This document shows, one piece after another, positions 9,156 to 20,117 of a stretch of DNA of 64,000 bases (positions within the stretch are counted from its first letter, which is position 1; each line of letters opens with the position of its first letter). Source of the stretch: Phycisphaerales bacterium (GTDB taxonomy: Bacteria; Planctomycetota; Phycisphaerae; UBA1845; Fen-1342); assembly GCA_016710275.1 (NCBI GenBank), contig JADJXS010000001.1:2418001-2482000 (forward strand), read 5' to 3'. The notes beneath the pieces are model-generated. The model saw only the letters and a list, made by a program, of their open reading frames with translations. It was not told the origin of the DNA and did not search any database. The translations under genes were made by a program, and so were the position numbers.

Positions 9156-9410
9156 TCAATCAGCGTCATCCGTCGGTGGCGGCGGCGCGGAGTCGTCTGC
9201 CTCCGGCGGGGCGGCGTCCGCCGACCGGTCCGTCGGAGAGTCCTCCGGCGGCAATGCCGTGGGATAGTGCCCGGTACGCCGGCGGACGGCCTCGCGCAGG
9301 ACGTACTCGATCTGCGCGTTGACGCTGCGCAGTTCGTCGTGCGCCCAGCGGTTCAGCGCGTCCCACAACTCGGGCGCGACGCGCAGCAGGATGGATTTTC
9401 GCTTGTCCAT
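9156..9410 (-). CDS. Ribbon-helix-helix (Arc/CopG-like) protein with Pro-rich tail
   Basis: An 84-residue protein. Residues 1-45 look like an Arc/CopG ribbon-helix-helix: a basic N-terminal strand (KRKSILLRV), a helix ([14 protein letters not shown]), a short turn (RSVN) and a second helix ([14 protein letters not shown]). The last 35 residues are acidic and proline-rich, ending in PPPPTDDAD, and probably disordered. GGAG lies five bases before the ATG. It sits 65 bases downstream of the SPFH gene; pairing of an SPFH gene with a tiny Arc-like protein recurs in bacteria, but the function of the pair is not established. It may bind its own promoter region. Confidence 0.75.
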   Translation of the reverse strand: MDKRKSILLRVAPELWDALNRWAHDELRSVNAQIEYVLREAVRRRTGHYPTALPPEDSPTDRSADAAPPEADDSAPPPPTDDAD

Positions 9411-9475
9411 GCGCGCTCCAGCCCGCGGACATCCCTGTTTGCGACATTTCGATCAGGAGTAAAGCGTTCCGGCGT

Positions 9476-10354
9476 TCACAACCGGCTGCGCGCCCTGCTC
9501 GCCGCAGAGAGGACGACCAGCAGGTTGCTGACCATCGCGGCCTTGCGCTCGGCGTCCAGCTCGACGATTCGAGAGGCGGAAAGGCGCTCCAGCGCCGCCT
9601 CCACCATGCCGCAGGCGCCTTCGACAATGCGCATGCGGGCCGAAACGACCGCCTCCGCCTGCTGGCGGCGCAACATCACGCCGGCAATCTCGGGCGCGTA
9701 GGCGAGGTGGCTGAGTCGCGCCTCTTCGACGACGACGCCGGCCTTGTTGAGCCGCTCCTGCAATTCGGCCTGAAGCGCCCGGTTGATCTCGCTGGTGGCG
9801 CCGCGCAATGAGACCTCGTGATCGTGCCCCGAGTCGTAGGGGTAGGAGGATGCCAGGTGCCGCACCGCCGCCTCACTCTGGATGGCGACATAGTGCGTAT
9901 AGTCATCCACGTCGAAGCAGGCCTGGGCCGTGTTCGCCACATGCCAGACGACGACCGTGCCGATCTCGATCGGGTTCCCGCGCGCGTCGTTCACCTTCAG
10001 CTTGTCGGTGTTCAGGTTGCGGCTGCGCAGCGAGACCTTCGTCTTGGTGAAGAAGGGGTTGCCCCAGTGAAATCCCTCGTCCCGCGCAGTGCCCCTGTAC
10101 TTGCCGAAGAGCAGCAGAACGGCCGCCTGATTCGGCTGAAGCGTGAAGTGGCCCAGCAGAAGCACGAAGACGACCACGGCCACGATGACCAGTGCGACCA
10201 GCATCGCGATCGTCGTCACCTCGACCGATGCGCCCTGTTCCTTGGCGGAAATCACACCCCGAACGAACGCCCAGATCGCGGCCACTTCAACCGCAAGAAA
10301 CGTCGGAAGCGTCAGCCAGCCGCTGATCGGTCTGAATCCCAGTTCCGGAGACAT
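9476..10354 (-). CDS. SPFH/Band 7 domain membrane protein
   Basis: A 292-residue protein with two N-terminal membrane helices (about 14-34 and 48-68) and then an SPFH/Band 7 domain beginning at [17 protein letters not shown]. Further family marks are [52 protein letters not shown] and [19 protein letters not shown] (coiled-coil region). SPFH proteins form large membrane-bound rings or scaffolds. The ATG at 10354 has GGAG upstream and matches the family start. First gene of a three-gene operon with a readable promoter upstream. Confidence 0.88.
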   Translation of the reverse strand: MSPELGFRPISGWLTLPTFLAVEVAAIWAFVRGVISAKEQGASVEVTTIAMLVALVIVAVVVFVLLLGHFTLQPNQAAVLLLFGKYRGTARDEGFHWGNPFFTKTKVSLRSRNLNTDKLKVNDARGNPIEIGTVVVWHVANTAQACFDVDDYTHYVAIQSEAAVRHLASSYPYDSGHDHEVSLRGATSEINRALQAELQERLNKAGVVVEEARLSHLAYAPEIAGVMLRRQQAEAVVSARMRIVEGACGMVEAALERLSASRIVELDAERKAAMVSNLLVVLSAASRARSRL

Positions 10355-10417
10355 CGTGAACTCTCCTCGTTTGTGCCGGGGGGTCGGTTCCGACGACCAC
10401 CTCAACCATCTATCGAA

Positions 10418-10445
10418 ATGATATCACTATGATCGTAATTTGCAA
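10418..10445 (-). promoter_or_regulatory. Sigma70-type promoter of the SPFH operon
   Basis: On the minus strand TTGCAA (10445-10440) is followed after exactly 16 bases by TATCAT (10423-10418), in an AT-rich island. The predicted start is near 10411, leaving a leader of about 57 bases. The palindrome TGATATCA (10419-10426) overlaps the -10 box and could be an operator. Confidence 0.6.
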
Positions 10446-10574
10446 TAGGTAATTCTCGAAAATCCGCCGGTCCTTCGAGAGTTTGAGTTATGGGACGATT
10501 GGCCGGTACCCGTCTGTTCCCCGATCGCCGGCAGATATGGGGACGATACGGATGGGGGGGCGGCGGCGAACTTC

Positions 10575-10580
10575 TATAAT
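10575..10580 (+). promoter_or_regulatory. TATAAT -10 box for the 10608 gene
   Basis: A perfect TATAAT 27 bases before the ATG; the -35 region is a G-run with no consensus. The leader would be about 20 bases and contains GGAGG. Confidence 0.45.
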
Positions 10581-10607
10581 TCCGGCGAGGCGCGGAGGTC
10601 ACGGTCG

Positions 10608-11168
10608 ATGCCCGAATCCAAACCAACCGGTAGCCCTTCGCCGCAATCCGATTCTTCATCGGCATCCGGCAGCGCGATGGAGTCCGTTCGAGGGCATGCC
10701 CGAGCGGCGCTGGATCGCGTTCGTGGCGAGGTGACACACGTTCGCGACGTACACGGCGGATGGCTGTCGATACCCGGCGTACGGATCGTGCTGTGGGTCT
10801 TGATCGGCGCCGTGGTGCTGTTCGCAGGGCGCAGCCTGATTCCGCGTTGGGGCGGTGGTGCGGCGTCGGGATCGGGCGATGCACGTACTCCCACCGCGAC
10901 GATCCAGGCGGCCTGTACGGTCAAGGAGTGCGAGGCGGTCTTTGCGGCCGAGGTGCCGATGGATTGGAAGCCCGGCCGGCTCTCGTGTGTCCGTTGCGGC
11001 AAGGCCAGCGCGATGCGCGCGACACGCTGCGACGCCTGCCGAAAGCTCTTCGCGAACGCGGAAAGTGAAGTGCGCTGCCGAGCATGCCAGGAGCGCGAGC
11101 GGGCCGCGACGCAGCCGGCGAAGAAGCCCCAGGGGCCGAAGGGGGACGATGCCGACGACGGCTGGTAG
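10608..11168 (+). CDS. Membrane-anchored Cys-rich (zinc-ribbon-like) protein
   Basis: A 186-residue protein of unknown function. After a disordered Ser/Pro-rich start and a short amphipathic helix (about 25-45) there is one membrane helix at about 56-74 (VRIVLWVLIGAVVLFAG). The soluble C-terminal half has paired cysteines: CTVKEC, CVRCGKAS, CDACRK and CRACQ, which is a zinc-ribbon or rubredoxin-like arrangement with two or more metal sites. The tail is charged. GGAGG stands nine bases before the ATG. It is transcribed alone and ends at a strong terminator shared with the convergent gene. I do not recognise a named family. Confidence 0.75.
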   Translation: MPESKPTGSPSPQSDSSSASGSAMESVRGHARAALDRVRGEVTHVRDVHGGWLSIPGVRIVLWVLIGAVVLFAGRSLIPRWGGGAASGSGDARTPTATIQAACTVKECEAVFAAEVPMDWKPGRLSCVRCGKASAMRATRCDACRKLFANAESEVRCRACQERERAATQPAKKPQGPKGDDADDGW

Positions 11169-11191
11169 CGGACGGAAGCCGGTTCGCCTTG

Positions 11192-11244
11192 AAAAAATCC
11201 CGGGCGGCGATTGGCGCACAGAAGCGCCGATCGCCGCCCGATTG
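11192..11244. terminator. Strong bidirectional terminator
   Basis: A 17-bp nearly perfect stem (11201-11217 against 11224-11240, one G-T pair) with a 6-base ACAGAA loop. On the minus strand it is followed at once by six T residues (complement of 11192-11197), fitting the end of the 11289 gene; on the plus strand a GTTTT follows. It lies between two convergent genes. Confidence 0.85.
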
Positions 11245-11288
11245 CGTTTTCCGGAGCGGGCTTTCGCTCGCCCGCATTAATTCCAGGC

Positions 11289-13181
11289 CTAGTTTTCAGC
11301 GTCCGTCTTGGCCGGCTCTTCGGTCTTCTCCGCCGGCTTGGTGACCTTCTGATAGGTCGTCACGGACTTCGACATGTACGTCTGCCCCTCCATCCAGCCG
11401 AGGCTGCATGACGAGGAGTAGTAGTCCATCTTGTCCACGACGCCGGCGGCCTTGGTCATCATGCTCAGCACCGGCCGCGGAATCGCCCCGCCGCCGCCGC
11501 CCATCAGATTCATCATGGCGGGAACCATGCGGAGAATCTGCCCGGTGTCCTTGCCCCAGGTGCTGAGGTCTGCGAACTCAAACGAATGCACCGGCTTGGT
11601 GATGGGCAATCCTTCGGCGACGTAGCGCTCGTTCTTGGTGAAATTCTCTTCCGTGCCGGCAGCAACCGCGAAAGAGTTCTTAAGGCCGCGCGGGCTGGAC
11701 CCGAAGAACAGGAAGCCGTCCTTGACCCCCATGGTCGGCCGCGTAAGCCCGCCCATCATGCCCAGCATCGGGTGGATCACGCAGCGGAAGCCGGTCGCCC
11801 CCTCGATCTCGACGTCCTCCACCGCGCCGTTCTGCTGCTCGAGCAGCGGGCCGACGGCGTTGAACAGCCGGGTGAGCATGGCGCGGGACTTTTCTTCATC
11901 GCTGACGCGGACCATCACAACCGTGTCCGACGGGCTGAAGGCCTGCGGACCCGGAACAGTGAAGGTGCAGTAGGCGCCCTGCATCCAGCCGAAGAGGTCG
12001 GTCCGGAAGTTGAAGCCCAGCATCGCCTCGGCCGTTTCGATCGTGCTGTCCACTTCCTCGCCGTTGGGGAGCGACCGGGCGAACGTCACCATCGTGTCGT
12101 ACATCTTGCCCAAGTCCACGCCGCTGCCAACCGAGACGTTGCGAGCGGCCTTGGGCACATACTTGAGCGGATCGCTCAGCGCCGGCTGCGCATACATGAT
12201 CGAGTGAAATGCACGCGACGAAGCATCACTGCGGAAGAGGGTGATTTCATCGGTGACGGATTTCATTCCGTCGGTCGAAGTCACCGATGCGATCGTGTCG
12301 AACATGTCGAACATGTCGATCAACTTGACCAGCGCCTCGCCCGGCTTGTCCGTCGAATCGGGGTTGATCGCGTCCAGCAATCGCGCCGACGTCCGGGCTG
12401 ACTCCATCGCGCGGACGCCGTCCATGTAGAAAAAGCCGTCCGATGGAGCGGGAAGGCGCTTCATCGCCGCCTTGAAGCGATCGGATGCAACGATCGAGTC
12501 ACCCGGCTTGGCGACCAGCGCCAGCGTCTGCTCAACCCAGCCGCCGCCCATTCCGAAGATCAGCGTGTCGCGGTGGCGCGCCAGCGTGAGAGAAAACGGA
12601 GTCGGCGGGGGGAATGCGAGGCGATGAACGGTCAGGTCGCCCTGTGTGTCCTCGGTGAGCGTCAGATCGTCTTCCGCGACCTTGCGGAGCGCCTTGAGCA
12701 TGCCCGACAGTCCCTCGAATGCAGCGGCGCTCTTGCCCTCGGCGGGGAGCATCAGAACCACGAATTCGGGAAAGGGGAGTTGCTCGGCGCCGCCGGCAAC
12801 CGGCAGGCGCATGCCGAACGCCATCTCGCGCCCGCACAGCGAAGACCAGTCCACCGTGGTGATCAGGTCGCTGACCTGCTGCCAGTGTTCATCGAATGCG
12901 GCGACGTCGCCGCCGGAGTCCTCGACCGACGTGCGCAGCCACTTGCGCACGTCCCGGTCGAAGTTGGCCTTCTGAATCGCATCCCAGATGCGCTCATACT
13001 GCTTGTTGATGAACGCCAGGCCGGCGTGATCGCGCTGCGCCGCGATCATCGTCGCATCGGACGGCACGGCACGCGCCAGCGTAAAGTCGTCCACCCCGGC
13101 GGCCGGGGCCGAAGCGAGGGGGAGGGAACAGGCGACCAGCGCGACACACAGGGCGCGCTTCAGGCGAAGAGAAGGCTGCAT
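11289..13181 (-). CDS. Large secreted protein, DUF3352-like
   Basis: A 630-residue exported protein. A signal peptide covers about residues 1-28 (LVACSLPLASAPAAG). The body has the feel of DUF3352-type proteins: VPSDATMIAAQRDHAGLAF near the start, repeated beta-alpha segments such as DLTVHRLAFPPPTPFSLTLARH and RHRDTLIFGMGGG, and GFLFFGSSPRGLKN later. An odd point is a Met/Gly-rich run (MVPAMMNLMGGGGG) near residue 560. GAGGAG lies seven bases before the ATG. It is monocistronic, ending at a strong terminator. The function of the family is unknown; the assignment is by general pattern. Confidence 0.7.
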   Translation of the reverse strand: MQPSLRLKRALCVALVACSLPLASAPAAGVDDFTLARAVPSDATMIAAQRDHAGLAFINKQYERIWDAIQKANFDRDVRKWLRTSVEDSGGDVAAFDEHWQQVSDLITTVDWSSLCGREMAFGMRLPVAGGAEQLPFPEFVVLMLPAEGKSAAAFEGLSGMLKALRKVAEDDLTLTEDTQGDLTVHRLAFPPPTPFSLTLARHRDTLIFGMGGGWVEQTLALVAKPGDSIVASDRFKAAMKRLPAPSDGFFYMDGVRAMESARTSARLLDAINPDSTDKPGEALVKLIDMFDMFDTIASVTSTDGMKSVTDEITLFRSDASSRAFHSIMYAQPALSDPLKYVPKAARNVSVGSGVDLGKMYDTMVTFARSLPNGEEVDSTIETAEAMLGFNFRTDLFGWMQGAYCTFTVPGPQAFSPSDTVVMVRVSDEEKSRAMLTRLFNAVGPLLEQQNGAVEDVEIEGATGFRCVIHPMLGMMGGLTRPTMGVKDGFLFFGSSPRGLKNSFAVAAGTEENFTKNERYVAEGLPITKPVHSFEFADLSTWGKDTGQILRMVPAMMNLMGGGGGAIPRPVLSMMTKAAGVVDKMDYYSSSCSLGWMEGQTYMSKSVTTYQKVTKPAEKTEEPAKTDAEN

Positions 13182-13398
13182 TCAAAAGCTCCTCGGGGGC
13201 GATGTCTCTTGGCCCGCCCTTACCCCGGCTGCGGGCCGATCCAGGTTGATTCAGACGATGTTATCGACGGCAGCACACTCGCGCCGCGATTGTGTCCGGC
13301 GATTGACTCGTTTCGACAAGTTCGGACAGTCGGGAACGTGCGCCGAACGCGCAGACTGTACTCCAAACAGGTCCGGCCCGCATCCCCGTTCCACTGCA

Positions 13399-15459
<2,061 letters not shown>

Positions 15460-15491
15460 CGGCTCTCCCGGCTCCAATCACGAACCGGGCG

Positions 15492-15497
15492 ATTATA
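15492..15497 (-). promoter_or_regulatory. TATAAT -10 box for uvrB
   Basis: On the minus strand a perfect TATAAT lies 32 bases before the uvrB ATG, giving a leader of about 26 bases. No LexA-type or -35 consensus is visible next to it. Confidence 0.5.
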
Positions 15498-15572
15498 GGG
15501 GCGGGTTCGCGGAGTTCGGGCCGGGTCGATCGCGGGTGGGCCATCGGCGGCCGAATGCCGGCAGGCGCGTGG

Positions 15573-16544
15573 TCAGGTGCGGCGGCTTTGCCAATCCGCC
15601 AGGATCCGGCTCTCCCGCTCCAGCGGCAATGCCGGGGCCAACGGACACTGGGGCAGCCACGCGCGCACGGCGAGGATCGTCTCCTCCGGCGAAGTGAGCA
15701 ACAGGCCGGCGGCCTGCGCGGCAGCACTGCTCACGTCCATCAGTCCGCTGCGCGGTCCGCGCTCCGGGCGAAACAGCGGCAGTTCGTGCTCGGTCAGCCC
15801 GATTCGCCGCAGCTCCTCGGCCGGCACCCAGACGGGACCGGACGCCCCCAGCAACGCGGCGAACCTGGCCCACGTCAGCCGCGGCCCGGCCAGGTTGAAG
15901 ACGCCCGAAAGATCGCGCTCCAGCACGAGGGTGATGAACCGGGCTGCGTCGCGGACGTCGATGAACTGCACATGGTCGCTGCCGTCGCCGGGAATCAACG
16001 TCGGCCCGGGTTGCCCGCCGCGTCGGACCCAGTAGGACAGGCGATCAACGGGGTCGTGCGGTCCGGCGACGATCTGCGGCCGCAGAATCGTGGACCGATT
16101 CCCAAACACCCCCGACACGATGTTCTCGCACGCGACCTTCAAAGGGCCGTAGGTCGCGGCGTCAAACTCCCTCACCGCTTCAGCCGCCGGCGCGACGCAC
16201 GGATGCGACTCACACACCGGGCGAAGCCGGGGATCGCCGTAGACGCTCACCGCGCTGATGAAGACATAACGCCCCACCCGGCCGGACAGCGCCGTGGCGC
16301 TGGGCCGCACCTGTCCCGGCGTGAAGCCGCTGAAGTCGACGCAGGCGTCCCAGCTTCGGCCGCCGAGCGCGCTCAGTCCTGCGGCGCCGGCGTCGCGGTC
16401 ACCGCGGATCCGCTCGATCGGCGGCGGCAGGTCGTCGGCCGTCCGTCCGCGGTTGAAAACCGACACGCGATGGCCGCGAGCGAGTAGCGAGTCGGCGACG
16501 TGGCGGCCGATGAACTGCGTGCCGCCGAGCAGGAGGAGATCCAT
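15573..16544 (-). CDS. NAD-dependent epimerase/dehydratase (extended SDR)
   Basis: A 323-residue Rossmann-fold enzyme. The cofactor loop is GGTQFIGRHV (7-16), followed by FNRGR, VDFSGFTPGQV, SAVSVYGD (catalytic Ser region) and YGPLKVACE, which supplies the catalytic YxxxK pair. The C-terminal part has FIDVRDAARFI and VFNLAGP, usual for sugar-nucleotide epimerases and for reductases of this class. Substrate cannot be told. The ATG at 16544 matches the family start; a TAGAAT box is only ten bases upstream, so the transcript may be nearly leaderless. It is divergent from gatA, whose start lies about 190 bases away. Confidence 0.82.
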   Translation of the reverse strand: MDLLLLGGTQFIGRHVADSLLARGHRVSVFNRGRTADDLPPPIERIRGDRDAGAAGLSALGGRSWDACVDFSGFTPGQVRPSATALSGRVGRYVFISAVSVYGDPRLRPVCESHPCVAPAAEAVREFDAATYGPLKVACENIVSGVFGNRSTILRPQIVAGPHDPVDRLSYWVRRGGQPGPTLIPGDGSDHVQFIDVRDAARFITLVLERDLSGVFNLAGPRLTWARFAALLGASGPVWVPAEELRRIGLTEHELPLFRPERGPRSGLMDVSSAAAQAAGLLLTSPEETILAVRAWLPQCPLAPALPLERESRILADWQSRRT

Positions 16545-16554
16545 CGTGAGACGA

Positions 16555-16560
16555 ATTCTA
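16555..16560 (-). promoter_or_regulatory. TAGAAT -10 box close to the SDR start codon
   Basis: On the minus strand TAGAAT ends ten bases before the ATG at 16544, so transcription would begin about four bases upstream of the start codon. No Shine-Dalgarno is present between them. Confidence 0.45.
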
Positions 16561-16736
16561 TCGAAGCGTCCGCGATTCTGACGGGATCGACCGGCATGCC
16601 TTCGCTTGCGTTGCCAGCAGCCGCGGCGCGCCGCTACGCTAGTCCGCTCTCGCCCGCGCGCGATGTCCCACGCGGCCCTGTTGGTCGCGGCGGTCGGCGG
16701 CGACGGCGAGCCATAGCAGGATTCCAGAACAACCCC

Positions 16737-18203
16737 GTGAATGCCCCGATTCCGCCTGGCAGTGTGATTGAAGTCGCGGACGCGGTGGCGGCGGGACGCG
16801 AACGCGCGGCGGAAGTCTGCCGCGCTGCCCTGGCCCGAATCGCACAGATCGACCCCGACGTGCGGGCGTTTCTGCACGTGTCGGCGGATCATGCCCGGGC
16901 GCGGGCCACCCAGCTCGACTCAGCGATCGAAGCGGGGCGCGGCGGCGGTGCACTGGCCGGCGTTCCCATCGCCATCAAGGACAACCTCTGCACGCGCTTC
17001 GCGCCCACGACCGCGGCGTCGCGGGCGCTGGAGGGCTTTGTGCCGCCCTATGACGCCACCGTCGTCGAGCGGCTGGAGTCGGCCGGGGCGCTGCTCGTCG
17101 GCAAGACAAATCTCGACGAATTCGCGATGGGCTCCTCCACGGAGAACAGCGCCTTTTTCCCGACGCACCACCCGCTCGATCGCGGCCGCGTGCCGGGCGG
17201 GTCGTCGGGCGGATCGGCGGCGGCGGTCGCGGCGGGGATGGTGCCGGCGGCGCTGGGATCGGACACGGGCGGCAGCGTGCGTCAGCCGGCGGCATTCTGC
17301 GGCTGCGTGGGGTTGAAGCCGACCTATGGGCGCATTTCGCGCTACGGGCTGATTGCGTACGGATCGAGCCTGGATCAGGTCGGCGTGCTGGCCGGCAACG
17401 TGCGCGACGCTGCGCGGGTGCTGGAGGTGATCGCCGGACCGGATGCCCGCGATGCGACCTGCTCGACGCACCGACCCGAAGCATATTCCGCAGCAATGAC
17501 GGAGGAACTGGTCTCGCGGCGAATGGCGGGGCTGCGCCTCGGCGTGCCGCGGGAGTATTTTGGCGAGGGCCTGAGCGATTCGGTGCGACGGGCCGTGGAA
17601 GCCGCCATCGACAAGGCGCGGCGCGGCGGCGCCCGGGTGGTGGATGTGTCGCTGCCGCGGGCGCGGCACAGCGTCGCGGCGTATTACGTGATCGCGACGG
17701 CCGAGGCGTCGAGCAATCTGTCACGCTACGACGGCGTCCATTACGGAGTGCGGCGCGGAGCGGAAGCGGGGATCGAGGCGCTGGTTCGCGAGTCGCGCGG
17801 AGCGGGGTTCGGGGCGGAGGTGCAGCGACGGATCATGCTGGGCACGTTTGCGCTGAGCGCCGGCTACTACGACGCGTACTATGCCAAGGCGCTGCGCGTG
17901 CGACGGCTGCTGCGGGATGATTTTTCGGCGGCGCTGCGCGAGGCCGACGTGCTGATATCGCCGACGACGCCGACAACTGCGTTTCGCCTGGGCGAGAAGC
18001 TCAGCGATCCGCTCTCGATGTATTTGGCGGATGTGTACACCATCGCCGTGAACCTGGCGGGTCTGCCGGCGATTTCGATCCCCTGCGGGGCGGATGAGGC
18101 GGGGCTGCCGATCGGTCTGCAGTTGATCGCCCCGGCCCTGGGCGAGTCGCTGCTGCTTCAGGCGGCGCGGGCGTTTGAGCAGATGCTCGCTTCGGCGGGG
18201 TGA
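16737..18203 (+). CDS. gatA: Asp-tRNA(Asn)/Glu-tRNA(Gln) amidotransferase subunit A
   Basis: A 488-residue amidase subunit that releases ammonia from glutamine for conversion of Glu-tRNA(Gln) to Gln-tRNA(Gln). The Ser-cisSer-Lys triad is intact: Lys81 (AIKDN), Ser156 in GGSSGGSAAAV and Ser180 in GSDTGGSVRQP; these sit two residues later than in the S. aureus numbering. The GTG at 16737 is used because the family begins near here and the in-frame ATG is far upstream; an ATG four bases on is out of frame. Only a weak Shine-Dalgarno is seen. gatB lies 24 kb away and gatC is not found. Its stop is three bases from the end of the convergent DUF1697 gene. Confidence 0.93.
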   Translation: MNAPIPPGSVIEVADAVAAGRERAAEVCRAALARIAQIDPDVRAFLHVSADHARARATQLDSAIEAGRGGGALAGVPIAIKDNLCTRFAPTTAASRALEGFVPPYDATVVERLESAGALLVGKTNLDEFAMGSSTENSAFFPTHHPLDRGRVPGGSSGGSAAAVAAGMVPAALGSDTGGSVRQPAAFCGCVGLKPTYGRISRYGLIAYGSSLDQVGVLAGNVRDAARVLEVIAGPDARDATCSTHRPEAYSAAMTEELVSRRMAGLRLGVPREYFGEGLSDSVRRAVEAAIDKARRGGARVVDVSLPRARHSVAAYYVIATAEASSNLSRYDGVHYGVRRGAEAGIEALVRESRGAGFGAEVQRRIMLGTFALSAGYYDAYYAKALRVRRLLRDDFSAALREADVLISPTTPTTAFRLGEKLSDPLSMYLADVYTIAVNLAGLPAISIPCGADEAGLPIGLQLIAPALGESLLLQAARAFEQMLASAG

Positions 18204-18206
18204 ACG

Positions 18207-18746
18207 TTAGCGGCCGGCAGTCGGCTCACCTTTCAGAATCTTCACGATCTTCCGGATCGTGTTCCAATTCCGCGTCGTCGCCGATACGCCCAGCAGCTCG
18301 TCGATTCGGCCGAGGTCGCGAATCGCTTTCATGTTGCGGCGATACATCCCCAAGGCGAAGCGATTCCGGACGGACAGAATACGCAGGTTTCAATTCTCGG
18401 AAGACGGGAGTGCGAAGGGGAGCGCGACGGAATTAGAGGGAGTCCCGGCCAGCACGCTGACGAAGCGGACGGCGTCCGATCGGCTCGGCTCGCCGTCGAA
18501 GGGGTCACTCTCGCATAGCCGGATCAGGTCGCGCCCGTCGCGGATGAAGATCTCCGTGTCGAATGGAAGATGCTCGCACACGGCGGCGCGCATGAGGCGC
18601 TCGGACGGAGGCTTGCGGACGACGAACGTACCGGCAGCGCCGATGTTCTCGACGTCGAATCTGCCCAGCTCGCACGCCAGATTGCTGGGGCGAAACGTCC
18701 GATTCCCACCGACGTTGACGCCTCGAAGAAAGACAACCAGGGCCAT
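18207..18746 (-). pseudogene. DUF1697 protein interrupted by one in-frame TGA
   Basis: The first 118 codons encode a typical DUF1697 start (MALVVFLRGVNVGG, then FRPSNLACELG and NIGAAGTFVVRKP). A TGA at 18392-18390 (codon 119) stops it, but the same frame continues without any other stop to TAA at 18209-18207 and reads NLRILSVRNRFALGMYRR and then SATTRNWNTIRKIVKIL, which is the expected end of the family. With the TGA read through, the protein would be 179 residues, the normal length. No frameshift is needed, so one base change (for example TGG to TGA, Trp is plausible there) explains it; a sequencing error or readthrough are alternatives. It overlaps nothing and converges on gatA. Confidence 0.75.
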
Positions 18747-18993
18747 GCTTCGATCTTAACGAACCAGGTTGACATGGATTTGTCCCCGGAGAGACCGAAG
18801 GGCCGCCGGGGCGAACAGCCAAGGGAGATTTCGCCAAACGGCGGGACGGGCAGTCGAATCAGTCGGACATGAAGCGGCAGCGTCAGTCGGGGGTGAACCG
18901 CGGAGTTGGCAGGGGGGCGGGAGAGATTGCCGGCCGACCTGGTCATTCGGCGACTGCGGCCGACCGCCCGCTGCCGGAATTGGGCGGCGCGGC

Positions 18994-18999
18994 TACAAT
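18994..18999 (+). promoter_or_regulatory. TACAAT -10 box next to the 19009 start codon
   Basis: TACAAT ends nine bases before the ATG at 19009, which places the transcription start about three bases from the start codon. No Shine-Dalgarno is present, consistent with a leaderless mRNA. Confidence 0.5.
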
Positions 19000-19008
19000 A
19001 GGCCGCCT

Positions 19009-19980
19009 ATGAATCGATTCGTCACCGACCATCTTGGCGGGGTTTCCCGCACCTACGCCGTGCTCATTCCGATGCTGCCGCGCGGGCTGGATGAGGCGGT
19101 CGGGCTGGCCTACCTGCTGATGCGCGTGGTGGACACGATCGAGGACGCCCCGCAGTTGACCGACGACGAGCGGATCGCGTGCTTTGGCGCGCTGCGGGCT
19201 GTTCTGCCGGGGGCGCCGGCGATGGATGCCAACGTGGACGCAGATGCCGCCGCTCAATTGCTCAACAGCGTGGCGCAGCGGGAACTGGGGGATCTGACCG
19301 CCGAACACGCGCTGATGCGCGAAGTGCCGCGGCTGCTGGAGCACCTCGGCCGGCTCGATCCGTTCTATCGCGGGGCGGCGGCGGCCTGCGCGATCCAGAT
19401 GATGGACGGCGTGACATCGATCCTGCATCGATCGCGGGAGCGCGGCCTCGCCTATCCCGGAAATCGCGACGCGGCGGAGTTGCGCGAATATTGTCACTAT
19501 GTCGCCGGCGTGGTGGGGGAGATGCTCTGCGACATGATGGCGCACCACCTGCGGTCCGATGCGCTGGGCAAGCTGCGCGGGGTCGCCGTCGAACTCGGAA
19601 TCGGCCTGCAACTGGTCAACATTCTCAAGGACTCGGTGCGCGACGCGGACGGCGGCCGGCGCTACCTGCCGGTCGCCTCGGGGCGCGTTTCCAGCGGCGA
19701 GTTGTACAAACTGGTGCTGGACGAGGCGCGGGCCAGCCTGAAACGGGGGACGGAGTTCGTTCTGGCGCTTCCCGCGGCGGCGTGGGAATTGCGATCATTC
19801 TGCGGGCTGCCGATTGCCTGGGGGGCGATGACGCTGGCACGCGCCGAGCGCGACGCCGGCGCCGCCAAGATCGGGCGCAGTGCCGTGCAGGCGAGCATCG
19901 AGCTGTTCAAGCGGCTGGTGCGCGACGATCACGCGCTGCGCGGCTGGCTGACAAGCATGTTGCGGCCGACGCCGGCCTGA
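19009..19980 (+). CDS. Squalene/phytoene synthase family protein
   Basis: A 323-residue head-to-head prenyl synthase. The first Asp-rich region is VVDTIED (about residue 42), and the second region reads VNILKDSVRDADGGRRYLP, which corresponds to 'LxNIlrDv.eDa..GR.YlP' of the family. The N-terminus (VSRTYAVLIPMLPRGLDEAVGLAYLLMR) and CHYVAGVVGEM also fit, resembling eukaryote-type squalene synthases. Likely product is squalene or a related C30/C40 hydrocarbon, made from farnesyl or geranylgeranyl diphosphate. No hpn or carotenoid genes are adjacent, so the product is open. dxs and ispH elsewhere in the window supply precursors. Confidence 0.85.
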   Translation: MNRFVTDHLGGVSRTYAVLIPMLPRGLDEAVGLAYLLMRVVDTIEDAPQLTDDERIACFGALRAVLPGAPAMDANVDADAAAQLLNSVAQRELGDLTAEHALMREVPRLLEHLGRLDPFYRGAAAACAIQMMDGVTSILHRSRERGLAYPGNRDAAELREYCHYVAGVVGEMLCDMMAHHLRSDALGKLRGVAVELGIGLQLVNILKDSVRDADGGRRYLPVASGRVSSGELYKLVLDEARASLKRGTEFVLALPAAAWELRSFCGLPIAWGAMTLARAERDAGAAKIGRSAVQASIELFKRLVRDDHALRGWLTSMLRPTPA

Positions 19981-20117
19981 CGCCGGGTAGCGCGGATGAG
20001 CGCAGTTTGTCGCGGAATGTCGCCAGTGAGCGCACATCCACTCTGCATCGCGCAGGATCGGCAAGTCGCCGTTCCCCACCAGGCAACTGTGAATCGTGTA
20101 CCCGCGGGCGGCGAAGC

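Noticed and set aside
18769..18774. TTGACA hexamer on the plus strand upstream of the squalene synthase gene
   Set aside because: No -10 box at 16-18 bases downstream, and the probable -10 (18994) is far away.
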